The notes under the pieces are model-generated. The model saw only the letters and a program-made list of their open reading frames with translations. It did no database searches and was not told where the DNA came from. A DNA stretch of 64,000 nt from Trinickia symbiotica (GTDB taxonomy: Bacteria; Pseudomonadota; Gammaproteobacteria; Burkholderiales; Burkholderiaceae): positions 62,001 to 126,000 of the forward strand of contig NZ_PTIR01000019.1 in the NCBI RefSeq assembly GCF_002934455.1. The letters are read 5' to 3'. Below, one piece after another: positions 8,382 to 17,746 of this stretch (the stretch's first letter is position 1; each line of letters opens with the position of its first letter). Both the position numbers and the translations under genes were made by a program.

Positions 8382-9383
8382 ATGATCCCGTTCTCGGTAC
8401 TCGACCTTTCCCCCGTGCCCGTCGGCAAAACCCCGGCCGACGCCTTTCGCCAGACGCTCGATCTCGCCCAGCATGTCGAGCGCTGGGGCTATCGTCGCTT
8501 TTGGCTGGCCGAGCATCACAACATGCCTGGCATTGCGAGCGCGGCGACCGCGGTCGTGATCGGCCACGTCGCGGGCGGCACGAAGACGATCCGCGTCGGC
8601 TCGGGCGGCATCATGCTGCCGAACCACGCGCCGCTCGTCGTCGCGGAGCAGTTCGGCACACTCGCCTCGCTCTATCCGGATCGTATCGATCTGGGCCTCG
8701 GCCGCGCCCCGGGCACGGACCAGACGACCGCTCACGCGCTGCGTCGCGATCTGCACGGCAGCGCCGAGCGGTTCCCCGACGACGTCGTCGAACTGCAGCG
8801 GTATTTTGCCGAGCCCGTCGCGGGGCAGCGCGTGCGCGCGGTACCCGGCGCCGGGCTCAACGTGCCGATTTGGTTGCTGGGGTCGTCGCTCTTTTCCGCT
8901 CAGCTCGCCGCGGCACTCGGCGTGCCGTTCGCGTTTGCGTCGCATTTCGCGCCCGACTATCTGCTTACCGCACTCGAGGTCTACCGCTCTCAGTTTCGTC
9001 CTTCGGCGGCGCTCGCCAAGCCCTACGCAATAGTCGGCGTGAACCTGTTCGCCGCCGATACCGACGCCGAGGCGGCACGGCTCTTCACCTCGTTGCAGCA
9101 GCAATTCGTCGCGCTGCGAAGGGGTACGCCCGGGCAGTTGCCGCCGCCCGTCGATCGGCTCGAAGCCTCGGAGCTCGAACTTGCCGGCGTCAAGCACTCG
9201 CTGTCCTGTGCGGCGATCGGGAGCCCCGATACCGTCCGCGCCAGACTCGAATCGATCATCGCGCAAACGCAGGCCGACGAGCTGATCCTCACCGCACAAA
9301 TCTACGATCACGCCGCGCGGTTACACTCTTTCGAAATCGGCGCAGCGGTCCGCGACGCGATGGCCGCGGCTGCCGCTGATTGA
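8382..9383 (+). CDS. LLM-class flavin-dependent oxidoreductase (luciferase-like)
   Basis: Predicted FMN-dependent monooxygenase of the bacterial luciferase-like superfamily, 333 residues from the ATG at 8382; an in-frame GTG at 8364 would add six residues. The family opening [13 protein letters not shown] is followed by the conserved [19 protein letters not shown], the [17 protein letters not shown] flavin-binding strand and [12 protein letters not shown]. The substrate cannot be told from sequence. The next gene, a FrnE-like protein, starts 17 bp downstream, so the two are probably cotranscribed. Confidence 0.88.
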   Translation: MIPFSVLDLSPVPVGKTPADAFRQTLDLAQHVERWGYRRFWLAEHHNMPGIASAATAVVIGHVAGGTKTIRVGSGGIMLPNHAPLVVAEQFGTLASLYPDRIDLGLGRAPGTDQTTAHALRRDLHGSAERFPDDVVELQRYFAEPVAGQRVRAVPGAGLNVPIWLLGSSLFSAQLAAALGVPFAFASHFAPDYLLTALEVYRSQFRPSAALAKPYAIVGVNLFAADTDAEAARLFTSLQQQFVALRRGTPGQLPPPVDRLEASELELAGVKHSLSCAAIGSPDTVRARLESIIAQTQADELILTAQIYDHAARLHSFEIGAAVRDAMAAAAAD

Positions 9384-9400
9384 ATCGCTAGGGGAATCGA

Positions 9401-10042
9401 ATGAACGAACCGCTCAGAATCGACTTCGTCTCCGACATCGCGTGCCCGTGGTGCGCGATCGGCCTGTCATCGCTTCGGCTCGCGCTCTCGCGTCTCGGCG
9501 ACGCCGTCGATGCCGAGATCGTCATGCATCCGTTCGAGTTGAATCCTGATATGGGACCGGGCGGCGAAGCCATCGTCGATTATCTCGGCAAGAAATACGG
9601 ACGCACGCCCCAACAGATAGCGGAGACGCAAGCGATGATCCGCGAGCGCGGCGCGAGCGTCGGCTTCAAGTTCGGCGAGCGCAATCGCGTCTACAACACG
9701 TTCGACGGGCATCGTCTCCTCTATTGGGCTGGCATCGAAGGCAAGCAATTGCCGTTGAAACAAGCCCTATTGCAGGCCTATCACGGCGACGGCAAGGACC
9801 CGAGCGACCACAATGTCCTCGTCGAAGCGGCGCAAGCCGTGGGGCTCGACGCGACGAAGGCGCGCGACGTACTCGAAGGCGGGGACTATGCCGATGAAGT
9901 CCGCGCCGAAGAGGAAGAGTTTCGAGCAATGGGTATTCAGTCGGTGCCGTCGATCATCTTCAATCGTCGCTATCTCTTGACGGGCGGGCAACCGGCGGAC
10001 GCGTTCGAGCAAGCTATTCGACAGATACTGGCCGAGGGCTAG
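9401..10042 (+). CDS. DsbA-family oxidoreductase, FrnE-like
   Basis: Cytoplasmic thioredoxin-fold protein of 213 residues with no signal peptide. The active-site motif CPWC is near residue 16 (DFVSDIACPWCAIG). A helical insert follows, and the cis-Pro segment GIQSVPSIIFNRRYLLTGGQ lies near the C-terminus, as in FrnE and 2-hydroxychromene-2-carboxylate isomerase relatives. Likely role: thiol-disulfide exchange or oxidative-stress protection, inferred from FrnE family members. It closely follows the flavin oxidoreductase, which suggests a redox operon. Confidence 0.88.
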   Translation: MNEPLRIDFVSDIACPWCAIGLSSLRLALSRLGDAVDAEIVMHPFELNPDMGPGGEAIVDYLGKKYGRTPQQIAETQAMIRERGASVGFKFGERNRVYNTFDGHRLLYWAGIEGKQLPLKQALLQAYHGDGKDPSDHNVLVEAAQAVGLDATKARDVLEGGDYADEVRAEEEEFRAMGIQSVPSIIFNRRYLLTGGQPADAFEQAIRQILAEG

Positions 10043-10279
10043 CGCGGGATGGATCGACATTTCGATCATTTTCTGAAGTCGTTCGCCCCAGCCATCGATA
10101 GGCGGACAGTCCCGTCTTCGAGCATCGATCGCTTCAGGGGCAAGCGAATCTTCAAAAAGTCGATGCCTTGGTGCATCTCATCCTGCTGGCACAATTTGCG
10201 CCCTTGAGGGGATGCAGACATAGCGCAGTATTATCAGAGGCGTCGCGGTGAGGTAAGCATTGATACGGAGGAGTCCTTG

Positions 10280-11815
10280 ATGACGCTCTGTCGATCGAAA
10301 GCATACCGCCAAGTAAGGCACGTTACGCTGGCCTTGCGCCTTCTGATGATGCTGTTCACAGGGTACGCCTACTGCGGCGCGGCATGGTCGCAGCAGGCGG
10401 ACAATGTTCTCGGCTACCACCACGCCGACAACCGAAGCGGGCAGTACGTCGTTCCGGGACTAACCTGGCAAAGGGCCCAGCACTTGCATCGCGACGCCGG
10501 CTTCGACGGCCGTGTCGACGGACACGTCTATGCGCAGCCGCTCTTCTGGCATCCGCCCGGCGCCGCACACGGTCTGGTCATCGTGGCGACCGAATCCAAC
10601 TCCGTCTATGCGCTCGACGCAACGACCGGTCACCCAGTCTGGCGCGCCGCGCTCGGCGCACCGGTCTCACGCTCAGCGCTGCAATGCGGCAATATCGATC
10701 CGGTCGGCATCACGGGCACGCCGGTGATCGATCCGGCGGCAGGCGCGCTCTACCTCGACGCCATGGTGACGCGCAATGGCGAGCCGCGGCATCTCGTGTA
10801 TGGGCTTTCGCTGCGCGATGGCGCGGTGCTGCCGGGCTGGCCCGTCGATATCGCCGCGAGCTTGCGCGATCGAGGCATGGCATTCAACTCGCGCTTTCAG
10901 GGCGAGCGAGGCGCACTGGTCCTTCTCGATGGCCACCTGTTCGTGCCGTACGGCGGTTATTTTGGCGACTGCGGCGACTACCACGGCATGGTCGTCGGGC
11001 TGCAGTTGGACAAGCCCGGCGTATTCGCTGCCTGGGAAACGCGCGGAAGCAAAGGCGGTATCTGGACGCCGGGCGGCATTGCAACCGCGGACGGGGCGCT
11101 CTTCGTCGCGACCGGCAATACGGAGGGCAGTCGGAGTTGGGCCGACGGCGAGGCGATCATCCGTCTCGCGCCCGATCTGAAGCGCTCGACGAGTCCGCGC
11201 GATTCGTTCGCGCCTGCGGACTGGCAGCAACTTGATGACGAAGATCTCGACCTCGGCGGCGTCAATCCCATGCCGATCGAGGTTGGCGGAAAGCATTTGA
11301 TCGTCGCGCTCGGCAAGGACGGCAAAGCCTATCTGCTCGATCGCGAGAATCTCGGCGGCGTTGGTGGTGCGCTCGAGGTGCTGAAAGTATCGAAAGAGTT
11401 GATTCTCAACGCGCCTACCTCGTATACCGAGCCGGATGGCGTCTATCTTGCGTTTCACGGCAATGGCGCGGTTTGCCCCCGCGACCGGCGGGGAACCGGC
11501 CTAATCGCGCTACGAGTCGCCAATGCCTCTCGCGGCGGGATGAGTATCGCCTGGTGCGCATTACTGAACGGCGCCGGCAGCCCGATCAGCACGACGAGCG
11601 ATGGCAAAGCCGATCGAATCGTATGGATCGCGGGCGCGGATGGCGATGACCAGCTACACGGTTTCCGCGGGGACAACGGGCAGCCGGTCTTTACGGGCGG
11701 CGGTCCGCAGGACCGCATCCCGAACGTACGGCACTTCGCGACGCCTATCGCCGGAGATGGGCGGCTCTACATTGCCGGAGACGGCAGGGTCTACGCATTC
11801 GTCGCCGGACGGTAG
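10280..11815 (+). CDS. Exported PQQ-like beta-propeller protein
   Basis: Secreted or periplasmic propeller protein of 511 residues. ATG at 10280 is chosen because GGAGGAG lies seven bases upstream; a TTG directly before it is less likely. An N-terminal signal peptide (hydrophobic ~14-37) precedes blade motifs such as VIVATESNSVYALDATTGHPVWRA, DGHLFVPYGGYFGDCGDYHG and LIVALGKDGKAYLLDRENLG, typical of PQQ/quinoprotein-like repeats. No quinoprotein dehydrogenase catalytic set or haem motif was recognised, so this may be a binding or scaffold propeller rather than an enzyme. Confidence 0.78.
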   Translation: MTLCRSKAYRQVRHVTLALRLLMMLFTGYAYCGAAWSQQADNVLGYHHADNRSGQYVVPGLTWQRAQHLHRDAGFDGRVDGHVYAQPLFWHPPGAAHGLVIVATESNSVYALDATTGHPVWRAALGAPVSRSALQCGNIDPVGITGTPVIDPAAGALYLDAMVTRNGEPRHLVYGLSLRDGAVLPGWPVDIAASLRDRGMAFNSRFQGERGALVLLDGHLFVPYGGYFGDCGDYHGMVVGLQLDKPGVFAAWETRGSKGGIWTPGGIATADGALFVATGNTEGSRSWADGEAIIRLAPDLKRSTSPRDSFAPADWQQLDDEDLDLGGVNPMPIEVGGKHLIVALGKDGKAYLLDRENLGGVGGALEVLKVSKELILNAPTSYTEPDGVYLAFHGNGAVCPRDRRGTGLIALRVANASRGGMSIAWCALLNGAGSPISTTSDGKADRIVWIAGADGDDQLHGFRGDNGQPVFTGGGPQDRIPNVRHFATPIAGDGRLYIAGDGRVYAFVAGR

Positions 11816-11928
11816 ACGACTCGAAGAGCGAAGAAAGCGCGTCCGCGCTGGCCTGCGTACAGCTGCGTGAACGGCCGTGCAAACGGTTCATTCATGTCCG
11901 AGATGCTCGCGCCCGCTCCGAATCAGTT

Positions 11929-12348
11929 CTACGCTGTGAACGGATTCAGGACTCGGGCACCCGTGCCAGCGAAATCATCGACGTTCCGCGTCACCACGGT
12001 CAAGTCGTGAATCAAGGAAGTTGCGGCGATCAACTTGTCCAGCGCGTGCTGCGGGTGAGGGACACGCAAGCGACCCCACAGCTGCCCGATTTCCTCGTCC
12101 ACAGTCAGAATGTTCTGGTCAAACTCACGAAGCACGCCATCGAGCCAATTTTCGAGCCGCGTTGCCTGCGCCTTGTCGCCGCGGTGCCGAATGATCTCCA
12201 CTCCTCTGCGCAGTTCACCAATCGTCACCACAGAGAGATAGAGATCGACGTCATCCTTTGCCGCCTCGCGGAAGAAGGCCATTACGCCCTTGTCCGCTCG
12301 CTCTCGCTTCCGAACTTCGCTGATGACGTTGGTGTCAACCAAATACAT
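11929..12348 (-). CDS. fitB: PIN-domain toxin, FitB/VapC family
   Basis: Predicted Mg-dependent ribonuclease toxin of 139 residues, the same length as gonococcal FitB. It begins MYLVDTNVISEVRK; the acidic active-site set Asp5, Glu45, Asp104 and Asp124 is present (LVDTNVIS, IGELRRG, HALDKLIAAT, TRNVDDF). An in-frame ATG at 12363 would add five residues. The start lies inside the antitoxin gene: a 14-bp overlap with its stop implies translational coupling. The symbol is given by similarity to the FitAB subgroup. Confidence 0.88.
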   Translation of the reverse strand: MYLVDTNVISEVRKRERADKGVMAFFREAAKDDVDLYLSVVTIGELRRGVEIIRHRGDKAQATRLENWLDGVLREFDQNILTVDEEIGQLWGRLRVPHPQHALDKLIAATSLIHDLTVVTRNVDDFAGTGARVLNPFTA

Positions 12349-12568
12349 TCGCCGCGTCTCCATCATCCACACGTGCAAAATCGGCATCGGCGCCGACATT
12401 CGGGATGCTCATCAACACCTCGGCGAAGGTCTTGCGCCGCGGCGCACGCAATGCCTTTGCCAGAATTTCGCGATGTTCCGCTTCCGCGCTGCGACCGTGT
12501 GCTGCTGCGCGCTCGCGCAAGCTTTGGACAAGTCCGTCGTCCACGTTTCTCACTAGAAGATTTGCCAT
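12335..12568 (-). CDS. fitA: Ribbon-helix-helix antitoxin, FitA-like
   Basis: Small antitoxin of 77 residues (78 if the adjacent upstream ATG is used; GGAG lies three bases from the first and six from the second ATG). The N-terminal MANLLVRNVDDGLVQSLRER and RSAEAEHREILAKAL match the Arc/FitA-type ribbon-helix-helix that binds operator DNA. The C-terminal tail (residues ~45-77) would wrap and inhibit the PIN toxin. Palindromic operator sequence lies immediately upstream, consistent with autorepression by the complex. Confidence 0.88.
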   Translation of the reverse strand: MANLLVRNVDDGLVQSLRERAAAHGRSAEAEHREILAKALRAPRRKTFAEVLMSIPNVGADADFARVDDGDAANVFG

Positions 12569-12588
12569 CATCTACTCCACGCTCTAGA

Positions 12589-12636
12589 TGCTATCAATGA
12601 TAGCACACGGTGCGTAGAATGCAAGCATTGATAGCA
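12589..12636. promoter_or_regulatory. Two tandem FitAB-type operator palindromes
   Basis: A perfect 17-bp palindrome, TGCTATCAATGATAGCA (12589-12605), lies 20 bp upstream of the antitoxin start. A second, weaker copy with an intact right arm TGATAGCA and degenerate left arm TGCAAGCA spans 12620-12636. The centres are 31 bp apart, about three helical turns. The half-sites match, from memory, the TGCTATCA/TGATAGCA arms of the gonococcal FitAB operator. Confidence 0.75.
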
Positions 12637-12721
12637 AACCAGGACGGCACGCCGTCAAGTGCTGGCGCGCGCCGGAAAGTCGCGTCACGGAGTCCAGCCA
12701 TGCACTTCCCTCGATCCGCGC

Positions 12722-15013
12722 TCACGCAGTCTTCAATTGCGTGCCGACCGGGAGCTTACGTACACGCTTGCCGGTCGCGGCAAAAATCGCATTCGTAATT
12801 GCCGGGAACAACACGGCGGTGCCCGTTTCGCCGATACCGCCAGGCGCCTCCGTGCTTTGCACGAGATGCACTTCGATCTTCGGCGTCTCGTTGATGCGCA
12901 GCATCCGGTAGTCCGTGAAATTGTTCTGCTGGACGCGGCCATCCTTGATCGTGATCTCACCCCAGAGCACGCCCGTGATGCCGAATACCACGCCGCCCTC
13001 CATTTGCGCTTCGATCGTTTTCGGGTTCACGGCCATCCCGCAATCGACGGCGCAAACGACGCGATTGACCGTGACCTCACCGTCCTTGTTGACGGTGACC
13101 TCCGCCACCATGCTCAAGTAACTGCCGAAGGCATGCATCACCGATACTCCGCGGCCCTGCCCCGGCGGCAGTGGGTTCCCCCATCCCGCCGCACGCGTTG
13201 CGACGTCGAGCACATTTGCCGCGCGCGGGGAATGGGTCAGCAACGCGCGCCGATATTCGACGGGATCAGTCTTCGCATGCGCCGCCAACTCGTCGATGAA
13301 ACTCTCGACCACGAAGGTCCCGCGCGTCGCGCCAACACCACGCCAGAATGCCGTCGGCACGGTGCCCGGCTCCTGCCGCACATAATCGACGAGTTGGTTC
13401 GGCAGGTCATACGGCAAGTCAGCCGCCACTTCGACCGCGTCCGGGTCGACGCCGTTCTTCATCACGGCAGGCGCGAAGCGCGAGAGGATCGACGAGCCGA
13501 CGATTCGATGCTGCCATGCAATCGGCTTGCCGTTCGCGTCGAGCGCGGCTGAAATCTTGTCGTAGTAGCACGGCCGATACATGTCGTGCTGAATGTCTTC
13601 CTCGCGCGTCCAGATGACTTTCACCGGCGCGTCCACCTGCTTGCCGATCTTGAGCGCTTGAACGATCGCATCGACTTCGAGCCGGCGGCCGAATCCGCCG
13701 CCGAGGAAGTGATTGTGAATCGCGATTTTCTCCGGCGGCAGTCCCGTGACCTTGGCCGCCGCGGCACGCGCGATCGTCGGCACCTGCGTGCCGACCCAGA
13801 CGTCGCAGCCGTCGGGCCGCACATGAACCGTGCAGTTGATCGGCTCCATCGTCGCATGCGCGAGAAGGGGTTGCTCGTAGACGGCATCGACGCGCGTCGC
13901 CGCCGCCCCGAACGTCTTGCCGACGTCGCCTTCCTTGCGGGCCACGGCGCCATCGCGCTTCGCCGCTTCGGCAAGATCGCTCGCGATCTGCTGCGTCGAG
14001 AGCTTGGCGGCCGGCCCGTCGTTCCACTTGATGTCGAGCGCCGCCGCGCCTTGTTTGCCGGCCCACGTATGCGCGCCGACGACGGCGACAGCGTTTTCGA
14101 TCTTCACGACGTCTTGCACGCCCGGGACCTTCCTCGCGCGTGCGTCGTCGACGCTTTCGAGCGTACCGCCAAGCACGGGGCTGTTGACGATCACCGCGTA
14201 TCGCATGCCGGGCAAGCGCGTGTCGAAACCGAATCGCGCGATACCGTCTGCCTTCTCGGCCGAATCGAGCCGGTCGGTCGGCTTACCGACCAGCGTGAAC
14301 GCTTCGGGCTTCTTGAGCGGCACGTCGTGCGGCGGCGGCAGCTTCGCCGCCGCATCCACGAGCTTGCCGTAGCCGATGCGGCGGCCCGTCGCCGTATGCA
14401 CGACCTCGCCGGCCTGCGCGTGGCACGACGCGGGATCGAGACGCCAACGTTCGGCCGCGGCCGCGACCAGCAGGACGCGCGCTGTCGCCCCGGCCTGCCT
14501 CATCGGCTGCCATGCATAGCGTATCGACGTCGAGCCGCCCGTGATCTGCCCGCCGCCGAGCAGCGGGTCGCCGTAGAGCTTGTCGTCGGGCGGCGCATGG
14601 TCGAGCGTCACGCTCGAAAGCGGTACCTCGAGCTCTTCGGCGAGCAGCATCGGTATGGAGGTATAGACGCCCTGCCCCATATCGACCTTCGGCATGACGA
14701 GCGTCACCATCCCGTTGCGGTCGATGCGAATGAACGCATTGGGCGCGAACACGCCGCCCTTCGGCTCGTCGGACGCGTCGCCGCCGATCACCGACTTCCT
14801 TGCCCAGCCCGCGTTCGCTTCGGCCGCGACCGCAGGAATGCTGAAACCCAGCAACATCCCGCCGCCTGCGGCTGCGCTTATCGTCATGCCGAACTTCAGA
14901 AACGAACGGCGCGAGATGCCCGTCTGTCGATGCGACACTGCCCCCTCGCCTTCCTGACCTGCCTCCGGACTAGCAATGTTCGAATTGAACGCTTCGAGCA
15001 ATCCTCGAGACAT
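12722..15013 (-). CDS. Molybdopterin-binding (large) subunit of a xanthine-oxidase-family dehydrogenase, IorB-like
   Basis: Large subunit of a two-component molybdenum hydroxylase of the isoquinoline/aldehyde oxidoreductase type, 763 residues. ATG at 15011-15013 is chosen because it lies one base after the small-subunit stop and has GAGG upstream. A twin-arginine signal (SRRSFLKFG, residues ~35-43) with a hydrophobic segment implies folded export to the periplasm. Molybdopterin-binding regions include VDMGQGVYTSIPMLLAEEL, FLGGGFGRRLEVD, FWRGVGATRGTFVVESFIDE and the C-terminal GGIGETGTAVLFPAITNA, which carries the catalytic Glu region. Substrate is unknown (N-heterocycle or aldehyde). No cytochrome subunit is adjacent. 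Confidence 0.9.
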   Translation of the reverse strand: MSRGLLEAFNSNIASPEAGQEGEGAVSHRQTGISRRSFLKFGMTISAAAGGGMLLGFSIPAVAAEANAGWARKSVIGGDASDEPKGGVFAPNAFIRIDRNGMVTLVMPKVDMGQGVYTSIPMLLAEELEVPLSSVTLDHAPPDDKLYGDPLLGGGQITGGSTSIRYAWQPMRQAGATARVLLVAAAAERWRLDPASCHAQAGEVVHTATGRRIGYGKLVDAAAKLPPPHDVPLKKPEAFTLVGKPTDRLDSAEKADGIARFGFDTRLPGMRYAVIVNSPVLGGTLESVDDARARKVPGVQDVVKIENAVAVVGAHTWAGKQGAAALDIKWNDGPAAKLSTQQIASDLAEAAKRDGAVARKEGDVGKTFGAAATRVDAVYEQPLLAHATMEPINCTVHVRPDGCDVWVGTQVPTIARAAAAKVTGLPPEKIAIHNHFLGGGFGRRLEVDAIVQALKIGKQVDAPVKVIWTREEDIQHDMYRPCYYDKISAALDANGKPIAWQHRIVGSSILSRFAPAVMKNGVDPDAVEVAADLPYDLPNQLVDYVRQEPGTVPTAFWRGVGATRGTFVVESFIDELAAHAKTDPVEYRRALLTHSPRAANVLDVATRAAGWGNPLPPGQGRGVSVMHAFGSYLSMVAEVTVNKDGEVTVNRVVCAVDCGMAVNPKTIEAQMEGGVVFGITGVLWGEITIKDGRVQQNNFTDYRMLRINETPKIEVHLVQSTEAPGGIGETGTAVLFPAITNAIFAATGKRVRKLPVGTQLKTA

Positions 15014-15014
15014 G

Positions 15015-15473
15015 TCAGACCTCCTCCTGCGCCGCATGCTTGATGGCGGCACGAATCCGAGGGTACGTACCGCAGCGGCAGATGTTGCCTGACATGGCCG
15101 TGTCGATATCCGCATCGCTCGGCTTCGGATTTTGCGCCAGCAGCGATGCAGCCGACATCACTTGCCCCGACTGACAATAACCGCATTGAACGACATCGAG
15201 TTCACGCCAGGCCGCCTGGATCTTCCGGCCCGCGGGCGTCGCGCCGACGGCTTCGATCGTCGTGACCTTCTTGCCCGCGACGGCCGATACGGGCAACACA
15301 CAAGAGCGCACCGCGGTGCCGTCGAGATGAACGGTGCACGCGCCGCACTGGGCGATGCCGCAGCCGAACTTCGTGCCGGTGAGCCCGACGACGTCCCGGA
15401 GCACCCACAGCAGCGGCATGTCGTCCGGCACCTCGAGCTTGTGAACCTGGCCGTTGATGTTCAATGTCGCCAT
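15015..15473 (-). CDS. 2Fe-2S small subunit of a xanthine-oxidase-family dehydrogenase, IorA-like
   Basis: Electron-transfer subunit of 152 residues with two [2Fe-2S] domains. The N-terminal plant-ferredoxin-type cluster is in [17 protein letters not shown] plus a downstream Cys in VRSCVLPV; the C-terminal helical cluster is in [13 protein letters not shown] and [11 protein letters not shown]. Lacking a signal peptide, it would be carried out with the Tat-tagged large subunit. The two genes are one base apart. Confidence 0.92.
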   Translation of the reverse strand: MATLNINGQVHKLEVPDDMPLLWVLRDVVGLTGTKFGCGIAQCGACTVHLDGTAVRSCVLPVSAVAGKKVTTIEAVGATPAGRKIQAAWRELDVVQCGYCQSGQVMSAASLLAQNPKPSDADIDTAMSGNICRCGTYPRIRAAIKHAAQEEV

Positions 15474-15487
15474 GCGCTTTTCCCGCC

Positions 15488-16540
15488 TTATTGTCGTAAC
15501 GAATCAAGGTCGATCACGAAGCGATACTTGACGTCACTCTTCAACATGCGGCTGTACGCCTCGTTGATCTTCTGCATAGGAATCGTTTCGATGTCCGAAG
15601 TGATTCCGTGCTTGCCACAAAAATCGAGCATTTCCTGCGTCTCGGCGATGCCGCCGATCAACGAGCCCGCGATCCGCCGGCGCTTCATGATGAGGCCGAA
15701 CACCTGCGGCGACGGATGATCGTGCTCCGGCGCGCCGACGAGCGTCATGGTGCCGTCGCGTTTGAGCAGCTCGATGAACGGATTCAGATCGTGCTGCGCG
15801 GCGACCGTATTCAGCAGGAAATCGAAGCTGTTCAGATGCGCGCGCATTTGCTCGGGATCCTTCGAGATCACCACTTCATGCGCGCCGAGACGCTTCGCAT
15901 CCTCGATCTTCGACGGCGACGTCGTGAACAGTACCACGTGCGCGCCCATCGCGCTGGCAAGCTTCACGCCCATATGACCAAGCCCGCCGAGGCCGATCAC
16001 GCCTACCTTCTTGCCTGGCCCGGCGCCCCAGGTGCGCAGCGGTGAGTACGTGGTGATGCCCGCGCACAGGAGTGGTGCGGCAGCGGCCGGGTCGAGATTG
16101 TCGGGGATGCGCAGCACGAAAGCTTCATCGACGACGATCTTCGTGGAGTAGCCGCCGTACGTGATTTCGCCCGTGACGCGGTCGGCCCCGTTGTAAGTGC
16201 CCACCCAACCGTTCTCGCAATACTGCTCCAATCCTTCGGCACAGCTCGCGCAGGTGCGGCACGAGTCGACGAGACAACCTACGCCGACGAGGTCGCCGAC
16301 CTTGTAGCGCGTGACGCCGGGGCCGACCTCCTTCACGCGGCCGACGATCTCATGGCCTGGCACGACCGGATAAATGGAATTGCTCCATTCGTTGCGCGCC
16401 TGATGGAGATCGGAGTGGCAAACGCCGCAATACATCACGTCGATCTGCACATCGTATTCGCGCAGCGCGCGGCGCTCGAATTCGAACGGAGCGAGCGGCG
16501 AGCGGGCGTCGCTGGCGGCGTATCCATAGGTCTTGTACAT
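15488..16540 (-). CDS. NAD(P)-dependent zinc alcohol dehydrogenase, YahK-like
   Basis: Medium-chain zinc alcohol/aldehyde reductase of 350 residues; ATG at 16538-16540 with GAGGA upstream. Catalytic zinc ligands are in [13 protein letters not shown] and VPGHEIVG; the structural-zinc Cys set is [15 protein letters not shown]; the nucleotide-binding motif is [15 protein letters not shown]. The closest well-known relatives are YahK-type broad-range NADPH aldehyde reductases. It sits 14 bp upstream of the molybdoenzyme small subunit, so all three may be cotranscribed, and is divergent from a YqhC-like regulator, echoing the E. coli yqhC-yqhD layout for aldehyde stress. That role is inferred. Confidence 0.9.
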   Translation of the reverse strand: MYKTYGYAASDARSPLAPFEFERRALREYDVQIDVMYCGVCHSDLHQARNEWSNSIYPVVPGHEIVGRVKEVGPGVTRYKVGDLVGVGCLVDSCRTCASCAEGLEQYCENGWVGTYNGADRVTGEITYGGYSTKIVVDEAFVLRIPDNLDPAAAAPLLCAGITTYSPLRTWGAGPGKKVGVIGLGGLGHMGVKLASAMGAHVVLFTTSPSKIEDAKRLGAHEVVISKDPEQMRAHLNSFDFLLNTVAAQHDLNPFIELLKRDGTMTLVGAPEHDHPSPQVFGLIMKRRRIAGSLIGGIAETQEMLDFCGKHGITSDIETIPMQKINEAYSRMLKSDVKYRFVIDLDSLRQ

Positions 16541-16585
16541 GATCAGTCCTCGGAATGAAGGGTTCAGCAAATGGACTCCCATGCT

Positions 16586-16636
16586 AGGCAAGTCGACCCC
16601 GGCTCGGGAATACCCGAACCTATCGAAGGCTTGCCT
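16586..16636. promoter_or_regulatory. Concentric inverted repeats in a divergent promoter
   Basis: Two nested dyads share a centre near 16611: outer arms AGGCAAG (16586-16592) and CTTGCCT (16630-16636), inner arms TCGGG (16604-16608) and CCCGA (16613-16617). They lie between the alcohol dehydrogenase and the YqhC-like gene and are a candidate operator for that regulator. Confidence 0.45.
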
Positions 16637-16716
16637 GTTTCTCTGCCAGCTCTGCAGAGCCGCGCGTTTGGTGCTAGATTTCGAGCCTGATCCTCTTGTA
16701 AGGCAGGCTGCCGGAC

Positions 16717-17688
16717 ATGGACCGTTCCTCTTCTGCCACGGCTCTCGTCGATATGGCTCAACCCCGCGTAATCGAACTGCTCGGCAAGCTCGCGCCGGCC
16801 GAGGGCTTCACGCAATCGGACCTCGACGGCGTCAGGTTCATGCGCGTGAATCATCCGCTTGCGCGCAACCCCGTGATGTACGACCCGTGCATCGTCATCA
16901 TCTGCCAGGGCCGAAAACGCGGATTCGTTGGCGAGCAGACGTTCGTGTACGACGCGCGGCATTACCTCGTCATGGCGGTGCCGCTGCCATTCGAATGCGA
17001 AACGGAGGCAAGCGAAGCGGAGCCGCTGCTCGGAATCTCGATCAAGATCGATCTGACCGTCGTCGCGGAATTGCTGATCGCGCTCAACGATATGCGCGGT
17101 CCGCTGCACGGCGAGCCGCGCGCCTTCTACGCCACGCCGATCGACCCGCCGCTCGGCGATGCCGTCCTCCGATTGCTCGAAGCGCTCGCTTCACCGTCGG
17201 ATGGGCGTATTCTCGGCCCCTCGATCCTGCGCGAGATTTGTTATCGCGTGTTGACGGGCCCGCAAGGCGACGTGATTCGGATCGCGCTTACGCAGCAGAA
17301 CCATTTTGGTCGCATCGCGAAAGCGTTGCGGCGCATTCATTCGGATTACCGCAACGATCTCGACGTCGAGACGCTGGCGCGCGAAGCCGGGATGAGTCTT
17401 GCCGTCTTTCATGCGCAGTTCAAGGCCGTGACGGCGACCTCGCCGATGCAGTATCTGAAGACGACCCGGCTCCACCACGCGCGCCTTCTGATGGCGCAAG
17501 ATGGTCTCAATGTCAGTACCGCGGCGGCGCACGTGGGATATGAAAGCGCCTCGCAGTTCAGCCGCGAGTTCAAGCGCTTCTTCGGCTTGAGCCCGATCGA
17601 TGAGGCGCGGCGCATGCGGTCGGTGGCGGCTGAAACACCGCGGCCCGATTCGACCGAACGCAGACAGCAGTATGTAACCGCTGAGTGA
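16717..17688 (+). CDS. AraC-family regulator with AraC_N domain, YqhC-like
   Basis: Regulator of 323 residues. Residues ~45-190 match the AraC_N domain of YqhC-type activators (VMYDPCIVIICQGRKRGFVG, HYLVMAVPLPFECET). The C-terminal helix-turn-helix pair is VETLAREAGMSLAVFHAQFK and STAAAHVGYESASQFSREF. In E. coli, YqhC activates an NADPH aldehyde reductase; here the divergent neighbour is also an alcohol/aldehyde reductase and an aldo/keto reductase follows. That supports, without proving, an aldehyde-response role. Confidence 0.87.
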   Translation: MDRSSSATALVDMAQPRVIELLGKLAPAEGFTQSDLDGVRFMRVNHPLARNPVMYDPCIVIICQGRKRGFVGEQTFVYDARHYLVMAVPLPFECETEASEAEPLLGISIKIDLTVVAELLIALNDMRGPLHGEPRAFYATPIDPPLGDAVLRLLEALASPSDGRILGPSILREICYRVLTGPQGDVIRIALTQQNHFGRIAKALRRIHSDYRNDLDVETLAREAGMSLAVFHAQFKAVTATSPMQYLKTTRLHHARLLMAQDGLNVSTAAAHVGYESASQFSREFKRFFGLSPIDEARRMRSVAAETPRPDSTERRQQYVTAE

Positions 17689-17746
17689 GTGAGCGAACGA
17701 GCGCGGCGCCTACGCCGCGCCGCTCACCCATCGGCACGCGACGCGT

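Noticed and set aside
8165-8428. 87-codon minus-strand frame beside the flavin oxidoreductase
   Set aside because: Its first half is antisense to the oxidoreductase start and it crosses the terminator hairpin. No family was recognised.
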